From Ascarosepion bandense (Eukaryota; Mollusca; Cephalopoda; Sepiida; Sepiidae): a stretch of DNA of 64,000 nt. Shown here piece after piece: positions 1 through 10,893 of this stretch (its first letter is position 1; each line of letters begins with the position of its first letter). The position numbers and the translations under genes are program-made. Location: NCBI GenBank assembly GCA_037127315.1, contig JBBBDQ010001288.1:77001-141000 (forward strand), in the 5' to 3' direction. The notes beneath the pieces are model-generated. The model searched no databases and was not told the origin of the DNA. It saw only the letters and a program-made list of their open reading frames with translations.

Positions 1-133
1 CTCTGTGTCACACATTCCGTCTTCGGTTAGAAAACTTCCCAGATATTAAAATTTTTGTACCTGCTTGATTTTAATATCCCCCACCTGTACTTGACATTTT
101 GGGTTGCTCTTTTTGCTGATGACCATGCATTCG
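1..133 (-). pseudogene. RTE-like LINE fragment, cut by window edge
   Basis: The reverse strand matches the part of an RTE-like reverse transcriptase gene just after the palm domain, where the protein reads KYLGSV..EDG in the better copies at 912 and near 48.2 kb. It is short, carries stops and runs off the window edge. The inner end, near a GCATGGTCATCAG motif, is at the same element position as the inner end of the plus-strand copy at 912, so the two form opposed arms around the mariner relic. Confidence 0.7.
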
Positions 134-135
134 GT

Positions 136-911
136 AAGAAACATGTAACTGAAAGTATTGTCGATTCCTAGGTTCTACTTTTTCCCATTTTCTGGCAGTA
201 TTGATATTCCACCTCGGAAAACCTACAGGTTAATTTAGGCAAACCAAAAGTCGAGCTATTTTTTTTGCATCTGTATAAGAATTTTCTATTTCTTTATAAA
301 AATAAAAATGCTGCTCATCTACGCTGTGTGTCATCGAACGGAAGAAGTAAAAATCGGACGGCGCAATGTATGGTTAATACTGCAGGTGGTGTGGAACTTT
401 CCATTTAAACGTTTCCAAGTAGGTTTTCACTCGTTTTCCAAAATGTGGTTTAGCATTGTAATGTTCCAAAATCACTTTTATTTTTCAATGATCGGCTCAA
501 CCGCATCAATTGTAGTCGATAGCAATCTCCCGTGATGGTTTTGGTCGGTTTGAGCAGCTCATAATAAACTACACCCAGCTGATCCCACTAAATGTAGAAC
601 AGAAGCTTTGAACTATGGATATTTGGCTTTGCTGCTGATGTTGAAGCCAGGCCGTGATTACCCCACGATCTTCTACGCTTAATCTTATCGTAGTGTATCC
701 ACTTTTCATCGCCGGTCATGATACGATGCTAAAATCTTTTTTCTGGCATAGAAACAGATGATTACACGTGACGAGACGCCGTTGGATATCTCTCGGCTTC
801 AACTCGTACTTCACCTAATCTCTTTGCTTTTGAATCATTTCTAATGCTATGAAAATGCACGCGGTTTACATTTCGGGGAAATGACATACACTGAATTTTA
901 AATTTGCTTTT
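136..911 (-). pseudogene. mariner transposase pseudogene (DD34D type)
   Basis: On the minus strand, broken frames give mariner landmarks in the right order: a TGDEKWIHYD block around the first catalytic Asp, then a WDQLGVVYYELL block, then HYNAKPHF and APSDFYFF. The family cuts and pastes DNA with three Asp residues. Here the second Asp of the usual HDNA motif reads Tyr, and stops interrupt the frame; the spacing to the third Asp is still 34 residues. It is therefore dead. No clear terminal inverted repeats were found. It lies between two opposed RTE pieces. Confidence 0.75.
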
Positions 912-1595
912 AATGCATGGTCATCAGTAAAAAGAGCAGCCCAAAATGCCAAATACAGGTCGTGGATACCAGAATCAAGCAGGTACGAAAATTTAAATAC
1001 CTAGGAAGCGTTATTACAGAAGACGGAAAGTCCGACACAGAGATCCGAAGGCGAATTGGCATGGCGAAGGAAGCATTCCAGAAGCTGAGTAAAGTATTAA
1101 GAAACAGGACAATTTCACTAGAAACTAGGAAGAGAGTACTGGATTGCTACGTGCTGTCCGTCCTTCAATATGGCAGTGAATGCTGGACAATACCATCAAA
1201 GATGAAAAAAAACTTGAAGCAACTGAAATGGAGTTCTACAGAAGGATGCTGCGAATATCATGGATCGAGCATGTGAGCAATGATGAAGTCTTGGAATGGA
1301 TGGAAACTAAAAGGAAATTAATACTGAGCATCAGGAAGAGACACCTGAAGTTCCTGGGACACGCAATGAGGAAGGAGAGCTTAGAGAATCTGATACCAAC
1401 AGGCCAGATAGAGGGAAAAAGAGATAAGGGAAAGCAAAGGATAACATATTTGAAGGACCTAATCAGGTGGATGACGGAACCAGGATTGCATGGTGTAACA
1501 GGCGAAGGCGTGCTCAGAGCCACCAGGGATAGGGAGACGTGGAAGGCCATGGTCGCCTACATCCTGAAAGGACAGGGCACATAGAAGAATAAGAT
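912..1595 (+). pseudogene. RTE-like LINE, reverse transcriptase C-terminal part and 3' end
   Basis: Two overlapping frames (917-1276 and 1180-1584) are one gene broken by a frameshift near 1200-1230. Visible blocks are KYLGSVITEDGK, VLQYGSECW, EFYRRMLRISWIEH, LKFLGHAMRKESLENL, TGQIEGKR and the end ETWKAMVAYILKGQGT. This is the post-RT thumb and C-terminal region of RTE-like elements, often misnamed craniofacial development protein. The copy is 5' truncated and ends shortly after the stop in a short GAAGAAT tail, as in the other copies here. Not functional alone. Confidence 0.8.
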
Positions 1596-2304
1596 ATCTT
1601 TATGGATGCGTTACCATCTTAAAGTACACGCACACTGTTCTGGCAAATTTCAATTGCTAGCAAACAGTGAAAACTTATTCAAATTCGTAATGTATTTTTA
1701 ATAATTCATTTTTCTGTTTTTTTTTTAAAGTTTTTTGTTTCTGAGATAGTTTCAAGATGAAAGATACCGAATAAATCAAGAAACATAATTGCAAAACTGA
1801 TTTGGTGAGATCTATAAGTATTCAGTTACTTTTTAAATTCCAGTCTCCTGAGTTTATTAACGACCATTTCAAATTTTTAACGTCCTTTTCATTTTTAGCA
1901 GCTGCTTAAAAGAATGATCTTTGTTCGAGAGGAGCAGAAGGATGTGGTCGATTAGTAAAAACTAGGCGAGAAAAAAGCAATTAAAACTTTATCCTGAATT
2001 GATTCAGAAAGAAAATAAGGACAGGCGAAATGTTGATTAATCGGCTTAAACGCTTAAAATTATGACATCATTCTAATCCTTTGTAAATCCCGAATCATTG
2101 ATTTTGCTTCCAAATTGTTTGTATCCAGTTTATGAAGTGAGACGGCGTTGATGTTTCATTAAAGAACTTTGTCTTTTTCTACAAAATGCAGACGTCTGCA
2201 ATTTTTCTGTCTTCCAGGGTCTTGGACAAAAGTAGCAGTTTTAGCCGATGAAAAATAATGCGGTTTCTAACTTCAATAATTTTACACCATCTTACGTACA
2301 CAAT
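1596..2304. other. no feature recognised
   Basis: AT-rich sequence. No coding frame, RNA gene or repeat family that recurs in the window was seen. Confidence 0.4.
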
Positions 2305-2905
2305 GTGCGTTGTGGTGCAGCGGATATTGACTTGGAACGAGAAATCGGAGAGCCTGGTTCGATTTCTCATTGAAATCGCTGAATTTACTTCCGCGCCAAT
2401 ATCCCTGGGGAAGATATTAATCCGTTGCTTCTCCCTTCAGCTAGAGGTTAAACAGCAAAATAGATTGAGTGCCATAGCTTTGGTTCACTATCAGCATAAG
2501 GCAAAAGGTAATGGCAACATACTGCTGAAAAAGTCAATCATGTCTCTTTCTAGACATGATCGCACAAGTGTGTATCACGTATGGCACTTAACTGACTGAA
2601 AGAATATAATAGTTGGAATAATGATTTAGGCTTAAATTGGTCATAAAGTGGGGGATCGGTTTAATACTTCATAACAATAGGAAACCGACCCCCCACTAAT
2701 TATTACATAATAATATAATAGATTTCTTTTCCCTTTACCTATGAGTCAAATAACAGGGCAGATTGGGTTCTATAGCCTTGGTCGGCAACCAGTCTACCGC
2801 AGAAAGCAATGGCAACCTACTGCGGGATAATCTTCTGCCCAGTCAGTCATGTCTCTTTCTAGACATGATCGCACAAGTGTGTATCACGTATGGAGCTTAA
2901 CTGAC
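2305..2905 (+). repeat. dimeric tRNA-derived SINE with hairpin linker
   Basis: First unit: a tRNA-like head with box A (TGGTGCAGCGG) and box B-like GGTTCGATTTC, a middle segment, then a conserved 3' domain (GGCAACCTACTGC type) with the CATGTCTC stem and the end CACTTAACTGACTG at 2599. A linker follows whose arms at 2647-2662 and 2682-2697 pair over 16 bases with one G-U. A second headless unit runs to 2905. Both halves carry the same unusual CTAGACATGATCGCACAAG variant. The head implies pol III transcription; a LINE would supply reverse transcriptase. The 3' domain recalls cephalopod Ceph-SINEs, which is inference. Confidence 0.8.
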
Positions 2906-3556
2906 GTCCACAAGTCCACAAGTAGATAAATGTTTTCAGTCTATATTATTGAAATCTGTTTTCTTGTCTATTTTTCCCCCGCATCGAACGGAATATAGTC
3001 TACAAATTAATGAACTCGGTGTTTGTATACGTAAAAAACCACCCAATGTCTGGTTAATCTTCTTGAATATCCGGATGTATCTCATATGAGTTTTCAACTT
3101 TCACTGTTAAACACTTCTTTCTTTATCGTTTTCTCTTTTAAACAAAATTACGTACACAAGTACAATTAGGCACATAAACTTCGTCTAGAGATTATATGCA
3201 ACTTATGAATTGTTATAAAGAGTTGCGTCTTTAACGTTAAAAGTCTTATTATGATGTTGTTTAGATTCTACTCAATATTATTAACTTAGATATATAGTGA
3301 TAGAGAAAACTATTGTTTTTGGTTGAAAAACACTTTACTAATTTAATAAAACAGACTAATTTGACTGTCAGTAGTTTATTTGCAACTATTTATTTTGATA
3401 CTTTTACATTATTATACCTTGTAAAACTAATGCGAAAAATAATATGAAAAGATCTTAGAACAAATTCGTCAATTCCTTAAAGGAAAAAACATAAAAAACA
3501 TTTTATTTTAAAAATAAAATATATATTAACAAGAAATAATAAGAACCTCCTAAAAT
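2906..3556. other. no feature recognised
   Basis: Very AT-rich. It may include the 3' flank of the Tc1-like element that follows, but no inverted terminal repeat could be fixed. Confidence 0.35.
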
Positions 3557-4567
3557 TTATTGCACAAATGCTCCTTATTTCTCAATAACTCTAAGCAGCT
3601 TATTGTCAACATCTGATGTTACATATGCAATTTTAGTGGCTAGTAAGTTGTTTGCCTGAACTTTAACTGCCTCCCAGAGGGTCGCACTTGCTGTTGAATT
3701 GCCTTCCATTAGAATTAATATCTCTCTTGAGGATGGTCCACAGGTTCTCAATGGGATTCAAGTCACAGCTATTTGAAGGCTAGTCCATAAGAGAATCTTC
3801 AACAAATCCCTTTTCTTTCAACCAGAATTTAGTAATCTTTGATGCATGACTTGGTGCATTGTCTTGCATAAATATCAAAGATCTACCCTTGGTTAAAGAC
3901 TGGTTATCAAGCCATTCAAAGAAATATTGTTCAAGAAAAACTCAGTAACTTTTGGAATTTATTTTGACCACGTCTTTCACTTTAAATAGACCCACGAGCT
4001 CATTACCAAAATCGCAGCCCATATGATGGTCCCACCGCCGCCTTGTTGGCGTTTAAAAATTTTTCTTGTGTTATGTTGCTTGCAAACCCATCCTCGAGCC
4101 CATGCCTCGTGCCCATCGAGGGTGATCCTTGATTCGTCTGTAAAAAGCACTTTACTGAAATCAGTTTTCATGTATTTCTTTTTCCCACTGCAAACTTCTT
4201 TCCTTATGTTTATTTGTTAAAATGGGTTTCTTTATTTGATCTTTGACATCAGCAAACTTCCTTAATGCTTTTCACCTTGTTTCTCTTGACACCATAGGAG
4301 CTGCAGTGGCCTTAAATATGAACGCACTTGACGCATATGTGTTTCTTATAAATTATCTTCGGATATGCGATAGATCTCGCTTTGTTAAATTCCTGAATTC
4401 AGCCTAAGACTTTTTTCCTTAGTTGAATTCCCATTTGATATATTTTCTTAATTGTTCGATGATCCCTTTTCAAATCTTTAGAAATTTTAAGCGAAATCTT
4501 TCCTTTGCTAATTTCTTTGATTATATAGTTCTTTTCATTCATTGTTAATTCTTTTTTTACGAGCCAT
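3557..4567 (-). pseudogene. Tc1/mariner transposase pseudogene, DD37E spacing
   Basis: From an ATG near 4567 the minus strand reads MARKK, a helix-turn-helix-like segment with frameshifts, then FTDESRITLDG (first catalytic Asp), a glycine-rich GGGGTIIWAA block, QDNAPSHAS (second Asp), KEKG and NSCDLNPIENLW (catalytic Glu). The total of about 330 codons fits a full-length transposase. There are 37 residues between the second Asp and the Glu, against 34 in ordinary Tc1, so it resembles the DD37E group. Several stops (one at the Trp before PSNS) and frameshifts make it inactive. Confidence 0.8.
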
Positions 4568-5598
4568 AATACTAAATTCTAGTTTTTGCAAATAATCTCT
4601 TGAAATTGCAAATTGCCATAATTATTGAAAAAATACTAAATATCAATCTGAAATTGAAAATTGGGACTTGATTGCTTTCATGCTTAGTCGCTATACATTA
4701 TAATACACATTATTTCATTGGATAACATATCTATGAATTTTACATCAAATATTTGACAATACCTCTTCTGCATATAATCTCTAGACGCAGTTTATGTACA
4801 GAAACATGTAGAAACTCATGCATTTAAAAATAAAGATCACGTCATGCGTCCAGGAACTAATTAGAATCGTAAGAGTACGTCATGTACTGAGGCCATAGCT
4901 GCTATAGTGTGTCTGTGGCTAGATCGTTGGATGGAGCAGATGCAATAATCTCACTCTCCTTAAAATATTCGGCCTCTTTCGAAACTTTACAAGTGAAAAA
5001 ACTAACAGCTCTGGTCCAAAGAATTAGGAAATTATGGCCCGTTAACCCGATAAAATAAATACACTCACCAGTGTCGAGAATATTTTGCATATATCAATAA
5101 AAGGATTTAAACGGTACACGAAATTGAATAATTGATTCCGAGATATGGGAAACGCTGGACAGATGACAAGAAAACAGAATCCAGATTGAACACACAAAGA
5201 AAGAGGCTAAAAAGAAAGAAGTTTTCAGAGAAAAACGAATGGATCGAAAGGTAAACTGTGTTACAGACAACATAGAAGAAGGAAATATCACATGGACAAA
5301 GACAGAAACTAATGCCAGTAGTTGTCTATATTTCTGAGGTGAGGTAGTATTTAGACTACATTATTCGGTCCTCATCTTTGTTGCCATTTGTACGACGTTT
5401 TGGCCGTTGTGCAGACTGGCTTTTTTCAGGGGATAGGAATTTCAAACAGAACCCTTTATTACGATCACTGAAATAAATCATTCTCAGGGGGAGTCGAGTT
5501 AAATAGAGATAATGCATAACTACCAGAAGCGGCTTCGCAAAAGGAATGAGAATAATGTACCCCAGCAATTATAATAAAGATTTTGGTTCGAAATTCAT
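4568..5598. other. no feature recognised
   Basis: AT-rich sequence. Short frames exist on both strands but show no motif or relation to other parts of the window. Confidence 0.35.
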
Positions 5599-5935
5599 GC
5601 TTACGGCAATATATCACGTTGAATACACCGGTTCTCATTCGATCACCGAAGTTAAGCAACGTGAGCCTGGTCAGTACTTAGATGGGTGACCACTTGTGAA
5701 TGCCAGGCGCTGTAAGCGTTTAGTGACGGATGTTGGTTGTGGTGCAGTGGATATCAGCTTGGAAAGAGAAATCGGTGAGCCGAGTTCGAATTCCAGTTGA
5801 GTATCCAGCATTCACTTAAGCACTGGTACCCTTGGGAAAGGTATTAATCCGTCATTTCCCTGCAGTTATGGATTAAATAACAGGATGGGGTCTGGAGGCG
5901 ACTCATCTAGTGTTGGTGTCACAATAAAAACACCC
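5599..5935 (+). repeat. chimeric 5S rRNA/tRNA SINE
   Basis: Positions 5599-5718 match 5S rRNA along its whole 120-base length, including ATCACCGAAGTTAAGCAACG and GATGGGTGACC, the internal pol III control region. After a joint (TTTAGTGACGGATG) comes the tRNA-like head used by the other SINEs (TGGTGCAGTGG, GAGTTCGAATTCC), then the GGTATTAATCCGT middle. The usual 3' domain with the CATGTCTC stem is absent. 5S-headed SINEs and 5S/tRNA chimeras are known in vertebrates. This is not a working 5S gene: it has mismatches and is fused. Confidence 0.8.
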
Positions 5936-6446
5936 TTGGTAGCCCTGGCGAAGTATCAAGTATTCAGCTATTTGACACGATCATGAATTTCGCTACAAAT
6001 TGCACCAGGGTTCCAAATGCACAGGGAATACTGGAGGGGTGTAGTGAGTTCTATCTTGGCCAAGGCCGCAAGACGACGACGAAGGCCAAAGCCTACAGCG
6101 GTCGAAGCGTAGTAAAAACTGCAACGATTATGAGAAAAATAGTCCGAATAATGTAAATAGTGTAATGTCAATAATGTTTAAAATCCTGATAATTAACATT
6201 TTGGCACTTTCAGTTTTTTTTTCTTTGTGCATCACTAACATTACATGTTTCTGAATTTCAAATTATATTTCGATCCCTTAATTTAGTTCAGCACCTAAAT
6301 AACTTATCCTTTACTTTCAATATCTCAAGAACCAAACTGGTATCGTTTTATCACCACTGATTATACCATAGATTTTCACCAGTCACGAGGAATATCAAAT
6401 ATTTGGATCGTCTATTTAGTTTCAAGTTAACTCCAAACCCTCCACC
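5936..6446. other. unclassified repeat piece near 6040-6170, otherwise no feature
   Basis: The 3' end (AGTCCGAATAATGTAAATAG, near 6145) recurs near 22840, so 6040-6170 is probably the tail of a dispersed element. Nothing else was recognised. Confidence 0.35.
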
Positions 6447-6690
6447 CGGTGAGCCGAGTTCAAATTCCAGTTGATTATCCAGCATTCACTTAAGCACTGG
6501 TACACTTAGAAAAGGTATTAATCAGTCCCTTCCCTCCAGTTATGGGTTAAATAACAAGGGTATGACTTGGGGATCCTGCCCTTAAAAACGAATCCCAATG
6601 AATCTTGATACAGGAAAGGACAAAAAGTCTTCCTAGACACAAAAACTTATATAAAAACAACAATACATTGTTGAAAGAAAAAGGTATTAC
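6447..6690 (+). repeat. 5S/tRNA-type SINE, 5' truncated
   Basis: Starts inside the tRNA-like head (GTGAGCCGAGTTCAAATTCC) and continues through GGTATTAATC and GGGTTAAATAACA into a tail with CCTGCCCTTAAAAA and CCCAATGAATCTTGATAC. The same tail is present, reversed, at 28622-28735, so this tail belongs to the 5S-headed family. Confidence 0.7.
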
Positions 6691-6789
6691 CAGCAATAAA
6701 TAAAAAAAAATTTAGTTGGCAATAAATGACCTGCCGACGTTGATAAGCCATAAAAAAAACAACCAACAACAACCAAACCCCCAAACCCC

Positions 6790-7214
6790 AAGTTGTTCGA
6801 ATATAACGTCTTTGCTATGCTTTATCGTAAAAAGAAATTTATTTATAAACATTTATTTGATAAACAAAGAAATAGAGAATTGATGACTTCTCTGGGATTG
6901 GCACAGCACAATCTCCACTTTGCAGTCATGATACGATTCAAAATCTTTTGCGTGATCGTTGCAGTAATGAATTATTCTTCACTCTACGTGCTCTTCATTA
7001 CTCATGCAACTTCACTAGCCTATCGCTATCTCCATGTCAAATGATCAAAACATCCTCGTTTTTTTATTTTTTATTTTCTATCGTTGATATACTAACTGCT
7101 AGGACACGTCATGTTACTTCCACGGCGTTGAATAACTCATTAGGCCCCTCTTCCAACTGTAAAAAAAAGTTTCACTCAGTTTTCCCCCAACTACAAACTG
7201 CTGTTTTTTGTTGA
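6790..7214 (+). pseudogene. LINE C-terminal relic
   Basis: Overlapping frames read DRCSNELFFTLRALHYSCN and, further on, LNNSLGPSS, the layout of the final segment of a Jockey/CR1/I-like pol. A related stretch is at 29110-29260. No catalytic motif is left. Weak. Confidence 0.35.
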
Positions 7215-8043
7215 AGTGATTCCCTCGTGGGTCCTTTCTGAGCATTTATATCATGACCACTTCAATACTATAATCCTAGCACGTATTTAATTTATATTAC
7301 ACTAATCGTTCGTCATAACCATTTTAAGAGTAACCCTCTATCTTGGGTTATTCTTAAGTATTTTATCTGTTGACTTTTAACAGAAAAGTGTTTAGGAAGA
7401 CCTGAAATATCTTGCCATTGAGTATTACTTGAAGCTCTTGTATTTTGTTTTTTAGCCTTTGTCAATTGTATTTGCAAATAATGAAAACTTTTAAAAGTGA
7501 AAATCCGGAGAACGTGTGTTCTGGGCATGTTTTTCGACATTTTTATCTTTTTTTAATCCATTCTGTGCTTAGTGCTTTGAGTTCTGCTCCCATTATGATC
7601 ACAGCTCCTGGATTAATAATAACTTGTTTTCCATTCAGTAACTGTATTTGTCCTTTTCTGTTTTGGTCACGTCATTTTCAATCTATTGATAAACAACTTC
7701 ATAAGAAATTAAAAGCTTGTTCTTAACAAGCGGAGTGACAGAGTTATCCGCCCTTCCCAGGAACAACATTTAACAAAAAATTCAAAGAAATGTCAGCGCT
7801 CCATGCAGTGACAAAAGAATAAGGGAAGTGGTTTTCTTTTTAAAATTTATTTTTTAGTGACGCGACAAAATAAATTCAGTGTGGATGGAATTGTGACTAA
7901 GGTTTTTAGTTCTTCACTATTAAAAGTCAGGTCAACAAAACATGAACAATGACAATACTTTAAAAAAAAAGGAGAATTAAAATCAAAAGGAAGAATTAAA
8001 ATTAAATAAAAGAATTAAAATTTAAAAAAAGAATTAAAATTTA
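7215..8043. other. no feature recognised; GAATTAAAATT-rich tract near 7970-8045
   Basis: AT-rich. An irregular repeat of GAATTAAAATTAAA occupies 7970-8042 and resumes at 8340-8385, so the SINE at 8044 seems to have landed inside it. Confidence 0.4.
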
Positions 8044-8337
8044 GTACCATACGTGATACACGCGTTGGGCGATCATGTCTCGAAAGAGACATAACTCACT
8101 GGGCAGAAGATTATCCCGCAGTAGTTTGCTATTGCTTTCTGCGGTAGAGTGGTTGCTAGCCAAGACTACAGAATCCAATCTGTTCTGTTATTTAACCCAA
8201 AATTGGAGGGAAGCGACGGATTAATACCTTTCCCAAGAGTATTTGCGCGTAAGTGAATGCAAGGAATTAAACTGGAATTCGAACTCGGCTCCTCGATTTG
8301 TTGTTTCGAGTCGATATTCACTGCACCACAATCCACA
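8044..8337 (-). repeat. tRNA-derived SINE, monomer
   Basis: Full-length reversed copy from the 3' end (TACCATACGTGATACACG) to the head (GATATTCACTGCACCACAA). The CATGTCTC/GAAAGAGACAT stem is intact apart from drift. Flanked on both sides by GAATTAAAATT-type sequence. Confidence 0.8.
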
Positions 8338-8623
8338 TCCTTTAATTGAAATTAAAAGAATTAAAATTAAAAGGGAGAATTAAAAGCGTTTTTAAACAGT
8401 TTCAGAAAGTGAAACACTTCTTTCGAATCACTTGTCTTCCTTCCAGTGTTTTTTAATCAATTCAACCCAAGCAAAACGATAATGTCGCTAAGAAGTGAGG
8501 GGCTGCTGTAAGTGAAAGAGAATGAGAAAACTTTAGAAATTAACGGGAAACACAATGCTTAACAGGAAACAAGGGATAAACCTCTACTCCTGTTCAAAAA
8601 CCAGAAAAAGTTGTAAACGAGAT

Positions 8624-8895
8624 AATTAGTCAGTCAATTAAGTGCTATACATGATACTTAATTGGACAGAAGATTACCATTACTTTCTGTAGTAAAATGG
8701 TGGTTGCCAATAAATGCCGAAGAACCCTATATGTTCTGTTATTTAACGCTTAGCTTGAGGGAAACGAGACAAATGAATACCTTTCTCAAGGGCATTTGCG
8801 CGTAGGCGAATGCAATGAATTCAACTGAACTTCTAACACGGATCGATTTCTCGTTCTGGGTTGATACTTACTACGCCACAATGTACATGCACAAT
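8624..8895 (-). repeat. tRNA-derived SINE, degraded monomer
   Basis: Reversed copy with many changes; the conserved hairpin region is deleted between ATACATGATAC and TTGGACAGAAG. The head end reads CTACGCCACAATG. Confidence 0.65.
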
Positions 8896-9315
8896 GCACA
8901 TATTTATTATAATGAGTTCGAATTTTTCCATTGAATTATTAATGTTATCAATGGGGGCAAGTGTCGCTAGCATGTGGCTTTATCAGGAACCGGCTGAAAG
9001 ACATACTACGATTTGACTCAGATCTTGTAAGTAGCATTGAGTAGACGGAACTGTTCGCAACCCGTCGGCTGCTGAGATAACACAAACGCAAAAGCGATCG
9101 TAGCCGAATTTGTCATCCATTACACAAACTGCACATCGCATGTCATACATTCAAGTTTTCAAGAACTGGTATTGCCAAGCAGTTAACCATCTTAGTAATA
9201 AACATTTCAGTGATCTAATGAGAACCATTGTTCCAACGTGATATGGACGTAAGCCTCTGGAGTCTATATAAATGCAATTAAAACAGAGTTTATGTCTCTT
9301 ATTCCAGCAGAATAA
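8896..9315. other. no feature recognised
   Basis: Mixed-composition sequence, with CG dinucleotides more frequent around 8960-9110 than nearby. No gene or repeat recognised. Confidence 0.35.
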
Positions 9316-9835
9316 GATTTGAGTTTGAGTTTTGTTTAACGGCATATCAACTTCTGTGGATTATTTAATGCCAAAAAGTGGTATTTTAAGTTATTTTTTT
9401 AATGTATGATTATAGTGTGAAGGTTGATTTAGTCAGATTTTAATGAAAATCTTTTGTTGTTATTTTTTTTTTTTTTTAGAAAATGGAAATTTCTCCTGAT
9501 TTTTTATTCCAAAAGGTTTTGCATAGAATAATGTTTTTTCTTCAAAAATGTGTTATGGTAATAATTTTTTCCTTTAAAAATGTATTGTTGGTAATACTTT
9601 TTCTTTGAAAATGTATATTTTTCTATAAAACTGTATTGTTATACTTTCATAGTGTTTTGACACCAGTTTGGGGGTTAACTATCTGCCCATAGCTGGGACC
9701 CTAACAGGTGCTACCACTCCGAGTCCGGGTAGACTTGAAAATCAACAACAATTAAGAGGTAGTTCCATACTTCTCATAACCTCCCAATCAGAGGCCTTGT
9801 TGCCGGATGCAGTTTACTGTCATGCCCAGGAATAA
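9316..9835 (+). repeat. unclassified 500-bp dispersed repeat, copy 1
   Basis: Starts GAGTTTTGTTTAACGGCATA and ends in a conserved block with CAATCAGAGGCCTTG, CCGGATGCAGTTTAC and CATGCCCAGGA. Two more copies are at 20225-21350 and 45822-46345. The middle is T-rich with diverged TTCAAAAATGT units. No coding frame, inverted ends or A/B boxes were seen. Confidence 0.7.
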
Positions 9836-10174
9836 GAATAAAATTTCATATTCAAAGGTGAAGATCTAAATTAATTGGATGGGGTTTTTTATTATGTATC
9901 TATATGAAATTCTGCGAATTTCGTTTATCAGTCCGACCGTCTGTCCGTCTCGCCCTCTAAAAACCATATATTAACGAATCAAATCCATATTTTGGGGAGG
10001 AGTGCAAAGCAGGTAAGGAGTACAATGTACAGTTAGTATTACTAGGGTGCGTAAAAACCGTCAAATAGGGTTTTTTTCCCCAAACAAATGAACCTATTCA
10101 TTATTCATCGATTGGTTTGCGAAATTAAACGAAACGTTAACCTCGAAAAAATGTTAGCGATAAATTCGATAATA
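9836..10174. other. no feature recognised
   Basis: AT-rich; contains TCCGACCGTCTGTCCGTC near 9930 but no recognisable unit. Confidence 0.3.
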
Positions 10175-10242
10175 TTAGGTTGTCCCAAAAGTTCATAAAC
10201 ACTTGCAGAAAATTAAAATTTTACACGCAAAAACAACAAAAA

Positions 10243-10893
10243 TTATTGCTCAAAATAAAGACTATCATTTTCCAAGACTTTCTGCCATCGATCTGCAAGC
10301 TTTCGGATCTGGTCAAAGTACCATTCAGCCGGCTTCGAATCAAAGAATTCTTGACACGCTACCTCGACTTTATCAAACGAGTCGAATCGGCGGCCCTTCA
10401 GAAAGTTTTGCATTAGCGAAAAGGCCGTAATCTGATGGAGCACAGTCAGGACTGTAGGCTGGATGTGGCAGAACCTCAACGCCGTCCAGCTCTTCAAACT
10501 TGTCTTTGGTCTTCCTGGCGGTGTGTGGCTTGTCATTGTCCTGCTGCATCAAAGCGCACTTTCGGTTGATCAGTGCCGGGTACTATTGCTTCAACTTTTC
10601 ATCGATCCGCTCAAGTTGCTGTCAGTAAAGTTCGGCACTGATGGCACGACCATTCGGAACCAAGTCAAAATGCACGATTCCTTCAAAGTTCCACCAAACG
10701 CACAACATGACTTTTTTGCTGAATTGATCTTGTTTTGGAACCGATGGTGTCTCTTGCCCTTTCTGAACCCATCGCTTGTCTCGATTGTGCTGGACCAGAT
10801 AGACCCATTGTTTTGGAACCGACGGTGTCTCTTGACCTTTCTGAACCCATCGCTTGTCTCGATTGTGCTGGACCAGATAGACCCATTTCGCAA
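10243..10893 (-). pseudogene. mariner transposase, C-terminal half
   Basis: The frame reads VMLCVWWNFEG, then MQQDNDKPHTARK with the second catalytic Asp, SPDCAPSDYGLF with the third, FLKGRRFDSFDKV and KLADRWQKVLEND near the end. This is the mariner catalytic and C-terminal region; the DNA-binding half and first catalytic Asp are missing. Spacing between the two Asp residues is one longer than the usual 34. A 78-bp tandem duplication at 10732-10887 repeats 26 residues (SSTIETSDGFRKG). A stop occurs inside at the start of the QQLERID block. Confidence 0.85.
10732..10887. repeat. 78-bp tandem duplication inside the mariner relic
   Basis: GTTTTGGAACC starts at 10732 and again at 10810, an exact 78-bp step. 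The two copies differ at only a few bases, so the duplication is young relative to the element or was carried by the active family. Confidence 0.9.

Noticed and set aside
115..145. CTGATGA followed by GAAAC near the left edge
   Set aside because: The first part is RTE coding sequence (GCTGATGACCATG) and no stems form; chance.
917..1276. Host gene resembling craniofacial development protein 2
   Set aside because: Such names in databases derive from RTE-like pol; the block recurs four or more times in this window.
5599..5718. 5S rRNA gene
   Set aside because: Fused to a SINE head, carries mismatches, and recurs in fused form at 28.9 and 53.1 kb.
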